Below, piece after piece: positions 37,330 through 48,700 of a stretch of DNA of 64,000 nt (position 1 is the stretch's first letter; each line of letters opens with the position of its first letter). The DNA comes from Epiperipatus broadwayi (Eukaryota; Onychophora; Udeonychophora; Euonychophora; Peripatidae), in assembly GCA_028023455.1 (NCBI GenBank), contig JAQFVV010006635.1, forward strand, positions 227,098 through 291,097, in the 5' to 3' direction. Both the position numbers and the translations under genes were made by a program. Under the pieces are notes generated by a model that made no database searches, was not told the origin of the DNA, and saw nothing but the letters and a program-made list of their open reading frames with translations.

Positions 37330-38905
37330 GTGAATTGTATAGCATAACTAAGTGGATATTATTAAGAAATTATATGAAAATAATTACTATACATATCAAT
37401 TAGGGGATATACAATCGATTAAAGTTAAAAATAGTGTGGGACTAAGGCAAGAATGCCCTATGTCATATATTTTGTTTTTGCTGTATTTGAGTGAAATGGA
37501 GAGAGAGCAATAGAAAGACTAGGAAGAGGGATAGAGATACCATTAATAGGAGCCAAGAGAGTATATACGTTGTCAGGTCTTTTTTGGCAGATGATATCTT
37601 TTTGTGTGCAGAAAAAGAGAAGATATGGAAGCTATGCTGAGGACATATGCAAGGGTGGGTAAAAAAATGGGGATTAAATTTAGTGAAGAAAAATCAAATA
37701 TCAGGATGATTAATACTGGGGAAAGAGAAGATGTAGAATTTTTATTGGGGGGTATAATTAGTGTGGTGAACAGATATAGTTATTTGGGAATCATTTTAGG
37801 TAAGCAGAAAAATTGCTTGGATAAATGGGAGAAAAAATTGATAAATGAAGCAAAGAAAAGAAAGGGATTGATAAAGAAATTAACAGTGTTTTCATATAAT
37901 AATTATGATGTAACTAGAATTATATGGAAGGGAGTTGCAGTAGCAGGATTAATAAATGGTAATGATGTGTTATGTGTTAGTAAAGGGGTATTAGATTACT
38001 TAAACAAAGTACAAAGGAAAGTAGGAAGACATGCATTAGATGCAGATGTGTGGACAGCAAAGGAGGTAATTCAAAGAGAAATGAGATGGTAACATTTTTA
38101 TACGAGAGATGCAAAAAGTAAAATGAAAAGGATTTGGTAGGTTCCAGTTTATGGATAGTAAAAGAATAGCCAAAGTAGTATTTAATTTGGTTACGAGTAA
38201 AGGGCAGGCAACAAGATGGGTGAGAAAGGGTAATGCAATATGCAAAAGATTTGAATAAAGAATTTATATTAGTATACTTGTACAAAAGATGGGATGATTG
38301 GGTTATGAGGATTGTTGAGTGTTATAGTGGTAAGGAATGGGACAAAAGAATAGATGCATTATTAAAGAATAAGGAGTTGGAGAGATGGAGAACTAATATG
38401 GAGAGTAAAAAGAGTTTAAATATATATAGAAGTAAACAGAACATTGGGTGCAAGTAAATTTATGATAATAGCAAGGAAAGTAGTTTACTGTTTAAGGCTT
38501 GAATGGGATCTTTAGCAACAAGAAAATATACATGTAAATGGAAATGGATGATTTAGTCTGCAAATTGTGTAAGGAAGGCATAGAAAATATTAGGCATCTG
38601 TTAATTGAATGTAAAAGCTTGAAATCAGAAAGGGTACAAAGAATGAAGTTATGGAAGAATAAATATGAACAAAGTAATTATACAGAAAATGGGTTATTGG
38701 TTTATATGCTGACTTTGGGAAAAGGGGGATTTAGATATAAACACCATATAGTTGACAAAGATTATGTTGTGGAAATAGGATGGAGCAGATTATGAAAAAC
38801 TTAGGGTGGGGAAGGAAAAGGGAAAGTGGCTAACATGTTTTTCTGGGCATAGTTGCTGAGAGATTCCTGACTTCGTTTAAGGAGAACTCATAGTGAATCA
38901 CATCA
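37330..38905 (+). pseudogene. Decayed LINE (RT C-terminal half and zinc finger)
   Basis: Plus-strand reading: SIKVKNSVGLRQECPMSYIL (RT motif B) near 37,425-37,475, FLADDIFLCAE (motif C) near 37,580-37,615, then an open frame 37,604-38,092 with KKMGIKFSEEKSN and YSYLGIILG (the typical post-FADD thumb region). After more breaks, 38,540-38,640 reads VCKLCKEGIENIRHLLIECK, a C-x2-C-x7-H-x4-C knuckle common at LINE C-termini. The 3' end (38,742-38,905) is duplicated in reverse orientation at 48,375-48,565. At least four frame disruptions. Clade not resolved. Confidence 0.85.
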
Positions 38906-39607
38906 TATCAACATCTTGAGATCTCAATGGAGATGAAAGCTAGTTCGATAAATATTGCATACAATATACTTATTAATAGTTGTTTATTTCGATCTTATTT
39001 TGATTGATTATTTATTTATAATAGTGATTGCTCTGTAGTTATGAATTTAAAATTATCTACATATCACTGACAAACAAATAAATACTAAGTAGTTCTATTT
39101 AAAAAATCCAAAGTTAAGCATCAGACTGATTATTAAATGACTTAAAAATAATTAGGCACACTATATTCTGCAATGTTATAATTTATTCAATTTTCTTTTA
39201 CCAACATTTCAAATCCTTTCAATATGTATTTATATCAATTACACCATGGCATGCATCAAGTAATTCACATGACTTTCAGTGAAATTAGATAGTGAATTTC
39301 TTTATTTACTTTTCTCAAGAACATCTATTGTAAACTCAAGCAATTAGTGAACATTTAATGGTTGAACTACTTCTGGCTATTGATTATTTTCATTGATTAT
39401 TCAAGATTATATTGATGACTCTGTACTAATGCAAAAAGATTGAGTTGATAATTTAAAAAATCAGGTGATGCATTGTATAGTATATGATCTCCAGTGCACC
39501 AATGCCCTTAACTTGATAAGCAATAATCTTTATATTGACTATTAAAAGAAAATATAGTTGTAACCAATTGAACAATGCATGTTTGCATGTGAAAAAAATG
39601 TAAATTC
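38906..39607. other. AT-rich noncoding stretch
   Basis: No feature recognised after the CATCATATCAACATC tail of the LINE. Confidence 0.4.
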
Positions 39608-39670
39608 TTATATATATATATATAAACTTGTTTTTGTTTTATATATATATATATAAACTTGTTTTTGTTT
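39608..39670. repeat. Tandem duplication of a 31-bp unit
   Basis: (TA)n-AACTTGTTTTTGTTT occurs twice back to back (39,610-39,640 and 39,641-39,670). Confidence 0.85.
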
Positions 39671-39744
39671 CTAGTTAATGAGAGTAAATAATGAAAGTCA
39701 TGTTAATTTTTACTTAAAAATTAGTTAATGTATAATATTTAATT

Positions 39745-39805
39745 AGATGGGTTTGAACTCAGAATTTTTCAGTCTATTCATTTTCCATTCCATCTCATAT
39801 ATTTA
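39745..39805. repeat. Third copy of the GAACTCAGA repeat family
   Basis: GGGTTTGAACTCAGAATTTTTC followed by ATTCCATCTCATAT (read in pieces here) matches the arm of the 26.35-kb foldback and, less well, 14.05 kb. It is a single arm without an inverted partner. Confidence 0.5.
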
Positions 39806-40059
39806 TTTATTTATTATTTTATAATAGTAAGCTATTTTCAAGGATGACAAATTCTGTAAGAGATATTATGATTTTTATTTTGTAGTTCCCATTAAAGCAG
39901 ATTAGTTTTTATCTTCCATGATCTACTTATAAAAAGAAAAATTATAATTATTACTTACTATCTTCAAAGGATAATGGCAGACTAAATGCTTTGGAAAGAG
40001 AAGAGATATTCTCTCATGTCCAAATTCCAGAAAAATATATAAATATATATTCTGATAAC

Positions 40060-40188
40060 AATATCAAAATTTTTGCCTCTCTACATTAGCTAATCAAATA
40101 CAAAATTTTAATATTAATAATATTTTTTTATTAATATTAAAACTTTGTATTTGATTAGATAATGTAGAGAGACAAAAATATTGATATC
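40060..40188. repeat. Foldback element, 60-bp arms
   Basis: Arms 40,060-40,120 and 40,128-40,188 are reverse complements (CTCTCTACATTA, TAATCAAATACAAA) around a loop of about 7 nt. Confidence 0.8.
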
Positions 40189-40209
40189 AACAGCCATTAA
40201 TTCTAATTT

Positions 40210-40965
40210 CAAAAAAAACAAACTGTAAATTTAATTTCCTCTTATATAAATTTATACTCCCATTTAAAGGTTGTGCCAAAAATAATATCTATAAACAAAT
40301 CACCCCCATTACTGGATATCTTAAGAAACTAATATCTCCATTACATACAATTTCACATTTCTCCTTTTTCACCTATGGATAAATTCAAATACTGGGATGT
40401 TAATCAAATTACCCATCAGCAGTTAAAAGACTTTATGAATGAAACAGTACTAAAATTGAATAACAAGTGACTTATTAGGAAATTTTGATTTTGGTCATAT
40501 GAACCAAAATTATTAGATTCTCTAATCAAATTAATCCTGGATTCTCTACCTACATTGAATTTAATCAGATTCAAAAGATAATGTAGAAATATTGAAGATA
40601 AATGTTGGCTATGCCATAGAGATTTAAAAAATCAAGCACATTTGTTTTTTGAATGTGCTTGTTTTGATAGTATTCATGCAGAAGTTCCTAAGCTATTTAA
40701 CAATTTAAATATGAATATAGAATCATCGTTTAACTTATATTCAAAAGGTTTTTTTTTTTTTTGCTGACATGAGGACAAATACCTTTGTATTATATGCATT
40801 ATGGTGTACAAAATGCTCTTTTATATACAACCATAACCAAAGAAGACATATAAACACATTTTGCAACAAATTAAACACCTTTAAAAAAGGAGATAAAAAG
40901 ATTATCCCTCATGAAATATTTACAGCCACATGGTTCCTAATGAGGCAGAACCTGAGCCATTAACT
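40210..40965 (+). pseudogene. LINE C-terminal remnant with zinc knuckle
   Basis: Plus strand reads DSLIKLILDSLPTLNLIRF, then CWLCHRDLKNQAHLFFECAC (C-x2-C-x7-H-x4-C, about 40,600-40,665), then after a T run NTFVLYALWCTKCSFIYNHN and, to the stop at 40,963, NTFKKGDKKIIPHEIF. This is the order found at the C-termini of some LINE ORF2 proteins. It is a different family from 37.3-38.9 kb. RT motifs are not present, so it is 5' truncated or older upstream sequence is lost. Confidence 0.6.
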
Positions 40966-41560
40966 TTATAAGTATATCCAAAAAGACAGAAGAATAATTT
41001 TGTTATTATGTATATCAAGAAAAAAGGTAATCTTTTGAATAATCAATAAAATACATTTAAAAATCAATAATATTTATTAGTAAATCATTAAACTAGAGAT
41101 CATCCACTTAATAAATGTTGTTATTTACAAAGTTTTAATATTTTCAAAAGTAAATAAAATATTCAATGAAGCACTGACTTGGATCCCAACAAAAGGTGTT
41201 TTGAAAAAAGGAGTTTGAAGACTTAAAAAAAGTTAAATAAAGTGAAAATAGTACATTTGATAAGAAAAAAAGTTAGTGGTAATTGATAACAGAATTATAT
41301 TCTTTTTATTTTATTTTACTAATATAATATCTTGCAAAAATTAAAATACTACTTTGAATATAAGATACACTTTTTTCCAAATTTTGGACCCTTAAAAGAG
41401 GGTACATATTAAATTTGAAAGGAAGATTTTAATATTTTATTTCTGTGTAGTTTTGCTTTATGTTATATATGCACATAGTATTACAATCATTACCTGTGTA
41501 GGAAGAATAGCATGTTTAATTTTTTTAAATAAATATTTTTTAGATTTAGTAAATGACTTC

Positions 41561-41598
<38 letters not shown>

Positions 41599-41957
41599 CC
41601 ACTAATTTTAATGTTATTTTGCTGATTTTACCATTATTTTATTGAGAAAACTCTACCAAAGAACCCTTAGAACTTTTTTACAACTAACAAATCAATATAA
41701 CAATGAGATAAAAGCCTGCCTTCCAAGATGCTGATTGATTGTTTCCTGTTTTCTACAGAAGAGAGCACCTGTCAAAACTTTGACAATTTTTATAGCTTTC
41801 TTTTGATTTTTGAAGTGAAAATGTATGTTTGAATCTTTCAATTTATTTTGTCAATTTTTCCAGTTCTGATATTATTGTTTTGATTTTTAAAGTGAAGACA
41901 TATATTTTAGAATTTTTTTTACACATTTTCTTTTTTTCTAAAAATATAAATTATTTT
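40966..41957. other. AT-rich noncoding stretch
   Basis: Only a (CT)n microsatellite at 41,563-41,595 (about 16 units) was recognised. Confidence 0.5.
41563..41595. repeat. (CT)n microsatellite
   Basis: About 16 uninterrupted CT units. Confidence 0.95.
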
Positions 41958-42018
41958 AAAAACAAAAAATACTTAATTGTAATTATTAATTAGAGAAAAT
42001 ATAACTTACTATTAAAAA

Positions 42019-42074
42019 TTTTCGGCTGAACGTTTTCGAGGAACCATGCCTCATACTCATAGCCTTCATGAAAA
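42019..42074 (-). ncRNA. Hammerhead-shaped fold after the PLE stop, left copy
   Basis: Mirror image of 43,500-43,555 within the left inverted arm; sequence and fold are the same as described there. Confidence 0.4.
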
Positions 42075-42118
42075 GTGTAATAAATATATGCAAATGTAAA
42101 TATTCAAATAAGCTACTG

Positions 42119-42487
42119 TTACGTAGCCCATTTTTTCGAGATCTCGAAGCATGTGTCCTTTCTGTTAATGGCATGGATGTCTCTATTAATATAGAATGCC
42201 TCCTTTATTTTTCTCCTGTAATCATTTGGCTCTGAACATAAAATAATGGGGTTGGCAGGTATGAAGTTGTGCCCAGATTGTTTACTATGTTCGAAAAATA
42301 CAGAGGATGTGTTGCTGTTCGTTTGAGCTCTGTTGAATGTGTAACGATGTTGAGCCAATCTGGTATTAATTGTGGCTTTCATTTCCCCATAATATGTGGC
42401 GTGGCATCCGGCTTGAGGGCAGGAAATAGAGTACACCACGTGTGGGGTGAGCGATCGATCAATGTAGTCTTTAGAGTTATTGATCAA
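42119..42487 (-). pseudogene. PLE GIY-YIG endonuclease, truncated inverted copy
   Basis: The minus-strand frame matches the C-terminal 122 residues of the plus-strand copy at 42,622-43,455 with only three differences that I see (first residue, T to M after YYGE, R to H after INRD). It includes VVYSISCPQAGCHATYYGE and RRKIKEAFYINRD. It lacks the RT part, and reading upstream (42,488-42,628) the homology ends at the repeat junction. Intact across the nuclease core, but without the RT it cannot be an autonomous element. Confidence 0.85.
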
Positions 42488-42621
42488 CCTATTGGAATTG
42501 GGTGGAGTTTCTGAATATTATGTTGAATTTATTGTTTAAAGTTTTCGTTAGTTTGCTGGATATTTTAGGGATGTAGGGATTGTTATTCTAGGTAGATTAG
42601 TGCGAGGTAATTTATTATTTA

Positions 42622-43455
42622 TTGTACTCAACCAAACTATCATTCACTATCACATATGAAAATAATAAAGAACTCAAATATCTCGACCTCTCTTTATCGA
42701 GAAATCACCACTCAATAGACTACAAAATGATTGTTAAACCATTTGAAATTCGCAGCTGTATCCATCCTAACTCTAACTCACCCACATCACACAAATTTGC
42801 AGGTCTTAATGCATTTTTGTTTAGAAACTTTCATCTGTGTAAATACGAAGCACATAGGAAGGAAAATATAAACAATTATACTAAAGATCTATTGGCAGCA
42901 GGATTCAAATATAAAACCATTAAAAAGAAAATCATGAAATTTAATAGTACAATAAACAATAAATTACCTCGCACTAATCTACCTAGAATAACAATCCCCT
43001 ACATCCCTAAAATATCCAGCAAACTAACGAAAACTTTAAACAATAAATTCAACATAATATTCAGAACTCCACCCAATTCCAATAGGTTGATCAATAACTC
43101 TAAAGACTACATTGATCGATCACTCACCCCACACGTGGTGTACTCAATTTCCTGCCCTCAAGCCGGATGCCACGCCACATATTATGGGGAAACAAAAGCC
43201 ACAATTAATACCAGATTGGCTCAACATCGTTACACATTCAACAGAGCTCAAACGAACAGCAACACATCCTCTGTATTTTTCGAACATAGTAAACAATCTG
43301 GGCACAACTTCATACCTGCCAACCCCATTATTTTATGTTCAGAGCCAAATGATTACAGGAGAAAAATAAAGGAGGCATTCTATATTAATAGAGACATCCG
43401 TGCCATTAACAGAAAGGACACATGCTTTGAGATCTCGAAAAAATGGGCTACGTAA
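42622..43455 (+). pseudogene. Penelope-like element: RT C-terminus, linker and GIY-YIG endonuclease
   Basis: An uninterrupted frame of 277 codons beginning at a TTG; no natural ATG defines it because the element is 5' truncated. Residues 1-25 (SFTITYENNKELKYLDLS) match the end of the PLE reverse transcriptase, FLDL-type; residues about 40-140 are the thumb/linker (KPFEIRSCIHPNSNSPTSHK). Residues about 165-277 are the endonuclease: VVYSISCPQAGCHATYYGE with the GIY-YIG pair seen as VYS/YYG, a Cys pair just before it, RLAQHRY (Arg and His), a second His (FFEHSKQSGHNF), and the catalytic-type Glu in KIKEAFYI. RT catalytic motifs A-C are missing. Intact nuclease but not autonomous. Confidence 0.85.
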
Positions 43456-43499
43456 CAGTAGCTTATTTGAATATTTACATTTGCATATATTTATTACAC

Positions 43500-43555
43500 T
43501 TTTCATGAAGGCTATGAGTATGAGGCATGGTTCCTCGAAAACGTTCAGCCGAAAA
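43500..43555 (+). ncRNA. Conserved hammerhead-shaped fold 45 nt after the GIY-YIG stop
   Basis: Plus strand: TTTTC (43,500-43,504), ATGAA bulge, GGCT (43,510-43,513), ATGAGTAT (43,514-43,521), stem GAGG-CATGGTT-CCTC (43,522-43,536), GAAA (43,537-43,540), ACGTTC, AGCC (43,547-43,550), GAAAA (43,551-43,555). GGCT pairs with AGCC and TTTTC with GAAAA. This is the order of a type I hammerhead (stem I, core, stem II, GAAA, short loop ending U-C, stem I), but the 5' core reads CTATGA instead of CTGATGA, as if G5 were missing. The same plan appears after the stop of a second PLE at 62,952-62,996. Confidence 0.45.
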
Positions 43556-43616
43556 TTTTTAATAGTAAGTTATATTTTCTCTAATTAATAATTACAATTA
43601 AGTATTTTTTGTTTTT

Positions 43617-44980
43617 ACATATAAGGAGAAATTAAAACCATATTTATTATAAATTATTTTAGAAAAATGATTCCAATTTTATTTCAAAAATATACTTTTA
43701 CATGAAAGCTAATTATCAAAGAAATTATAATGTTTGACTGCAATTTAAATGGTCTGATAATGATGTACCCTGATGGAATAGTGAAAATGAGAATTCCAGT
43801 TCTGAAACTGAAAATGTAAAAAGTGAAAGTACCATATATCTAAAGAAGATTTGCAATAAATTAGATGAGTTTATTGTATTTATATTAGTTTTCTATTTAA
43901 GTACATATATGGATCTTAAATTTAGGGGTTTAATTTTTTTCCAATTATTCATGCTTAAAATCCTATTACATCTTAAATTTGGGGATAGTCAAAGTAATGC
44001 AGTATTATATTTTTATTATTATTCTGTTAATAATTTTTATAGTCTTGTGCATTAATTATTATTTTTTTGTTAGCTTATCAAAAACTAATTCATATAATAA
44101 TACTTTAAAAGCCAATTATAAATATATATATATATATATATTAATTTAATCAATATACATTTATATACTTATAGTGATATGTGTATAAATAATAATAAGT
44201 ATTCATGCTTATTTTCTAAGATATATTATTTATATATGTTTCCAAGGAAATATTGACAGGATCATAAATATAATGCCTGCTTCTTGAAAATAGTAATTAT
44301 CAGAGATGGACATACATATATCAAAAGAGAATATTATAATATCAATATTTTCCCAGAATTAAAATAAATATCCTTGTCATAAATCTGGACAGACTTTAAA
44401 TTAGTAAGATATACATTTTTGTTGATTTCTTTGACATTTTTTAATATTAATTTAAGGGTAAAATTTTCTAATTTCCATTAATGATTGTGTTTGTTCTTCA
44501 TGTAAGATAGATAAGAATCCTGAGTTCTATTATAAGTTAGAGATCTGTATTATTTTAGGTAACATAAAAGACCTGAAGGATTATATACTATCTTTATAAT
44601 AATGGTATATAGTAGTCACAGTTTAAATAAATAAAAGTTTACTTATTTTACATTGAACATGAAGTACATATATAGATAAAATATATTTTTAAGTTTCCTA
44701 TGATATGTTGTTTATTTATTCATTTTGTTATAAAAGATGCATTTTCTTTTAAATCATTAAAATTTAATCTGGCAAAGGGTAAATATTATAAAGAATAGTG
44801 AAGATGTGTTAACTTCATTAAGAAAGATTAATGTTATCATTGGTGTGATTAAAAGAGTCAATCCAAAGTTTATCCAATTTCATAGAAAAACTCATTTCAA
44901 CAAACAAATGCATAATATGTGTTTATAACAAATATACATGAGAAATAATTATAATATAAGTTAAAGTAGTTTGTCAAGCA
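43617..44980. other. AT-rich noncoding stretch
   Basis: No feature recognised other than (TA)n at 44,121-44,142. Confidence 0.4.
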
Positions 44981-45088
44981 TTGTTAGCAGAGAGGTCAGT
45001 GCAACTGCCTTGCAAGCAAGCAGTTGGTTGCAGACGATTGTTGCAGGTTCGCCTCCCAGTCGATGCTATGACATATGAAAAAAAAAGT
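44981..45088 (+). repeat. tRNA-derived SINE-like sequence
   Basis: AGAGGTCAGTGCAACTGCC is followed by an anticodon-arm-like CTGCCTTGCAAGCAAGCAG (TGC in the anticodon place, alanine-like), an extra block of about 20 nt, then GCAGGTTCGCCTCCC, a good B box, and an A run of about 10. The extra block and the missing acceptor stem rule out a working tRNA gene; a SINE head is the best reading. Confidence 0.6.
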
Positions 45089-45271
45089 AGTGGGCATTAT
45101 TTTTACACTTGCATTATAATTGGATTACCTTACAGGTGAGTGGATGAGAGTGATTAATAATGAAATTATTTTTATCCACAATTCATTTAAATAATTTTTT
45201 TACTTTCTTATTAAAGCATCAAAATTAATGTGTATTTTATATTACAGAAATTGTTATATTTTTTTTTTAAT

Positions 45272-45736
45272 GAGAGTTGACAAGATTTATAAAAAAAAAG
45301 ATATCAGAACTCTCAAGAATAGATGGATTCATTTCATTCTTGCTCCTGTGTTCAACATTTAGAGTGCTTTTAATTCATTAGTTTGTGAGAGGAGTTACTT
45401 TCTTTGATAACATATACATTGAACTATGTGTAATTTAAAGTTTACATATTAAATCTTATTTAATTATTACAATCAAAGTGTTAAAAAAGAGATGTCAGCC
45501 ATGTATAATTGATTATGAGTTTAATAACCATCTGGTTGATAAATTAATTTTATTCTGATTTACTAACAATGTTGACAAAGATATGCTTATAAATGTCAGA
45601 GCTCTCAAGAATAGGTGGATTCATTCTATTCTTTATCCTTCGTTCAACATTTAGTGCTTTTAATTGATAGCTGAGGGGTGGGAGGAATTTACTCTCTTTT
45701 GTTTACATATACATTGAACTATGTTTAATTTAAGAT
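45272..45736. repeat. Direct repeat of about 165 bp, two copies
   Basis: 45,272-45,441 and 45,568-45,736 share CTCTCAAGAATAG, GTTCAACATTTAG and TACATTGAACTATGT in the same order, with about 130 bp between them. No coding recognised. Confidence 0.75.
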
Positions 45737-46855
45737 ATATATATATATTATTGCAAGGGTGTAATATAATGTAGAATTTACTTTAATCCTCATTTAATAA
45801 ACTTTAAATAGGTTTGTATAAATTAATATATATGTTGTATATGAGAGTTTATTTATATATATATATAATAAGAAAATTTGCCAATATACTAAAAATTTTA
45901 ATGCAAGTAAAATTGTATAAGGATGTATAGAAAAGGTTATGTGTTAATTAACATATCAATAAATAAATCTTCAATAAAATAAATGAAGTTGCGTGGGTGA
46001 GTTCTTTTAGTTTATAAAGTTCTTTATGACTTTTTAAATCCTTTTAAATAAAATAAATTTTAATGTTATGTTTTTAAATACTCTTGTCATGTTTTTAAAG
46101 ATTTGTAAAATCGAAAAACTTTTACTCATAATATTGACTTCTTTATCTTTATATATACTGCCAAATACACTAAATGTCTGGGTGGAGAGGGTCTATCTTG
46201 TGATTATATTTTTCAAATTGTATTAAAAGCTCTGCTTTTTTTTCAAACCTATTCCATTGATTTCTTTGATTTTTATTTTATTTTTAAATCCTAATAAGTA
46301 ACAATAATGTATTATCATTATTAGCAAAATATTTCGATCATAATTAATAATTATAGTATTTATTTGAAAATATCAGTGTTACACATGTAAATGGTGTATG
46401 CCCGTTTCTTTAGATCTTAAGTTTTTTTTCAATCACATTACAAAGTTATTAAACTAATAAAGCAGTTTTTCTTAACTTAGAATAATCTTTATTTTTTCAT
46501 ACATTTATTTAGGGTTTGAAATAAATAAATAAATAAACTAATAATATAGCATCATATGATTAACATATCTAAATTATCTTCAAACGTCTCAAGCTTTCTA
46601 TTAGGAAAAATGGAGTTTATTTTTATCTCATGCAACAGGAATTTATATATTTAAATGTGCAACACTATAACATGCTACAATGTAAAAAAAAAAAGGATTG
46701 AAGTAATTTTTGCAATTTAGTGATTCCAAATTAGCTATGTCAAAAAACTATTATATCGTTCAAGTTGATCAGGAATATCAAAGACTGTATTCAAATTGTG
46801 CTGAATAAAATCAAAGTACATAGTCATGATTTCCACATTAAAAAATAAAAATATA
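45737..46855. other. AT-rich noncoding stretch
   Basis: Nothing recognised. Confidence 0.4.
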
Positions 46856-46960
46856 CACATGAAAGCAGTTAACATTTAAACCATATCAATAACAATCAAT
46901 AACCTCAGTCTGTTGTCAAGGCCTATTGGTATGGTTTAAGTGTTGACTGCTTTCATGTAT
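46856..46960. repeat. 105-bp foldback element
   Basis: Arms 46,856-46,891 and 46,925-46,960 pair (ACATGAAAGCAGT, TTTAAACCATA) around a loop containing CTCAGTCTGTTGTCAAGG. The loop faintly recalls the loop of the 34.3-kb foldback (GTCTTTGTCAACAGAC) but has no hammerhead core. Confidence 0.7.
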
Positions 46961-47130
46961 TTATATTATTGACCTATCTAGTAGCCTTGCATATTATTAG
47001 CTTGACTACATATATACAAACAATGTATTTTTGGGATTAAACTATGTATTATTTTCTATTACTTCCCAATGTTTTAATGAAATAACATCTTTCTTTTTCA
47101 AGGTCAAGTTTTTTTTTTTAAAAAACCCAT

Positions 47131-47402
47131 TAGATCTCAAGTAGTAACAAGACTGAGTGTGAGGTAGAGAATGAAATTGAGCATGAAGTAAAATGATTTA
47201 AATAAAGCTGATGAAACCCAATAAATTCCAGACTTGTGGAGACCACATTTTATATCTTTCTTCTAATATAAAACTGAAATCAATTAATGGTGAGACTAAA
47301 GAAAATAAACATTTAGTTAATCCACATATTCTCAACACTCAATTACTTCATGCTCAATCTTATTCCTTACCTGACACTCGATCTCACTTCTACTTGAGAT
47401 CT
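47131..47402. repeat. Foldback element, about 62-bp arms
   Basis: Arms 47,131-47,192 and 47,338-47,402 pair imperfectly (AGATCTCAAGTAG, TTGAGCATGAAGTA). The 145-bp interior has an open frame but no recognisable protein. Confidence 0.7.
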
Positions 47403-48000
47403 AAAAGTTTGTCTTTAAAAAGTAGATCTTGAAAATGGCAGATGTTATTTTGGCAAAATAATGGAAAATATACAAAATAATAGATGATTTAATCCAAAAA
47501 AATACTTCGTTCATATCATATAACCATGAAAGAATTAAATATAATATATAAATAAATAATGAAAATAAGTATTTTATTCATTAAACCAAGAAATAATACA
47601 AATAATATTTTCTTAATTAAAATAAAGATTACTTATTTATTTTTTAGGTTTATAAAAAAAAATATTAGAATATTATAATTAGCCCAATATCATGTGCGCT
47701 TGCATATATACACATACATATTTCATACATAACACTATTAATAGCCAAAAATTGAAAGATTATCATGTCTATTCAGTAAGTTAATAATATAATTATTAAT
47801 TTTGATTAATCAATTATAAATTGGCTACCACAAAGTATTAATATAAATATGGATTGAATATGTGCATGTGCATAGCTATTATTTTCTTTTAAACACATTC
47901 TTCTCTGGTGGTTTATTTTACTTATATATATAAATTGGCATTTTGACATTAATACGTTCTTTAGTTATTACATACACACATATATATATATATACACACA
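47403..48000. other. AT-rich noncoding stretch
   Basis: Ends in (TA)n(CA)n at 47,978-48,002, the left flank of the next transposon. Confidence 0.4.
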
Positions 48001-48374
48001 CACCTGGGTCTCATTTTATGCGGTAGATAGGTTCCTCAGAAAATGCACACAAAAAAATCGCACAAAAATAGACTTAACTTACCTTGAAAAATGGGGGATA
48101 GGTACTGTAATTTTCCAAAAATCACATAAAAGCAAAGCAACAATGTAAAATTACTTTAAAATTCGCATTAAAAAAATAAGGAAATAAAATATGACTAATA
48201 AAAAATTTCAAATTTAAAAAAAATTGATAGAAGACACACTTTTTTTACTTTTTTTATTAATTACAATATTTAATTTTATTCAAAACAGCATATTTTTATG
48301 CATATTTTACATTTTTTTCATACATGTATGGTATTTGAAACATTATCACTATTTGAGACATCAGATTCATCATG

Positions 48375-48565
48375 TAATGATGTGATGTGATGTACTGTAG
48401 TTTCTCTTTAAACGAAGTCAAGAATCACTCAGCAATTATGCCCAGAGAAACCTGTTAGCTACTTTATTTTACATTCCCCAGTCTAAGTTTGCCCATATTC
48501 TGCTCCATCCAATTTTCACAACATAACCTTTGTCAAATCTATGGCCTTTATATCTAAATTCCAAT
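48375..48565 (-). pseudogene. 5'-truncated LINE 3' end, same family as 37.3-38.9 kb
   Basis: The minus strand aligns with 38,742-38,905: TTTAGATATAAA, TTGACAAAG, GGATGGAGCAGA, TTCTGGGCATA-like and GACTTCGTTTAA occur in the same order. It ends in CATCACATCACATCATTA, a slippage-prone form of the CATCACATCATATC tail of the other copy, as expected for a LINE 3' terminus. It interrupts the Tigger-like element, so it inserted later. Confidence 0.75.
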
Positions 48566-48569
48566 AAAT

Positions 48570-48700
48570 TGCTCTTATAGTGGATTCACCCAAACTAAAA
48601 TGTTTTTCAATCACTGTTGATCCTTTCCATTTTGCTAAGTGATCTAAAAGTGAAATTTTTTCCCAAAAAAAATCAATTTCTTGAGTGTTTTTTCCTCTCC
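48570..48700 (-). pseudogene. Tigger/pogo-type DNA-binding domain fragment
   Basis: Minus strand reads EKISLLDHLAKWKGSTVI followed by EKHFSLGESTIRAIYWN. The pattern (EKhxhLDxLxKG...hxxxxxhGESTIRAI) is that of the N-terminal HTH of Tigger/pogo transposases, related to CENP-B. The frame breaks upstream in a T/A run near 48,665, and downstream it runs into the LINE 3' fragment. No catalytic DDD domain was found. Confidence 0.6.

Larger units (their letters stand above)
41958..43616. mobile_element. Penelope-like element, head-to-head inverted pair
   Basis: Left arm 41,958-42,628 and right arm 42,946-43,616 are 671-bp reverse complements with very few differences, separated by 317 bp present only in the plus-strand copy. 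Each arm holds the GIY-YIG endonuclease end of a PLE plus its 3' noncoding tail, tails pointing outward. PLEs are known for complex, partly inverted terminal repeats, often with a 5'-truncated inverted copy upstream; this arrangement fits that. The near identity of the arms implies a recent insertion or gene conversion. No clear target duplication was found. Confidence 0.85.

Noticed and set aside
42112-42514. Additional frames overlapping the PLE arms on the opposite strand
   Set aside because: Shadows of the GIY-YIG reading frame; the amino-acid text is not protein-like.
46856-46960. Foldback loop CAGTCTGTTGTCAAGG as a hammerhead relative of the 34.4-kb motif
   Set aside because: Neither CUGANGA nor GAAA is present on either strand; only a loose loop resemblance.
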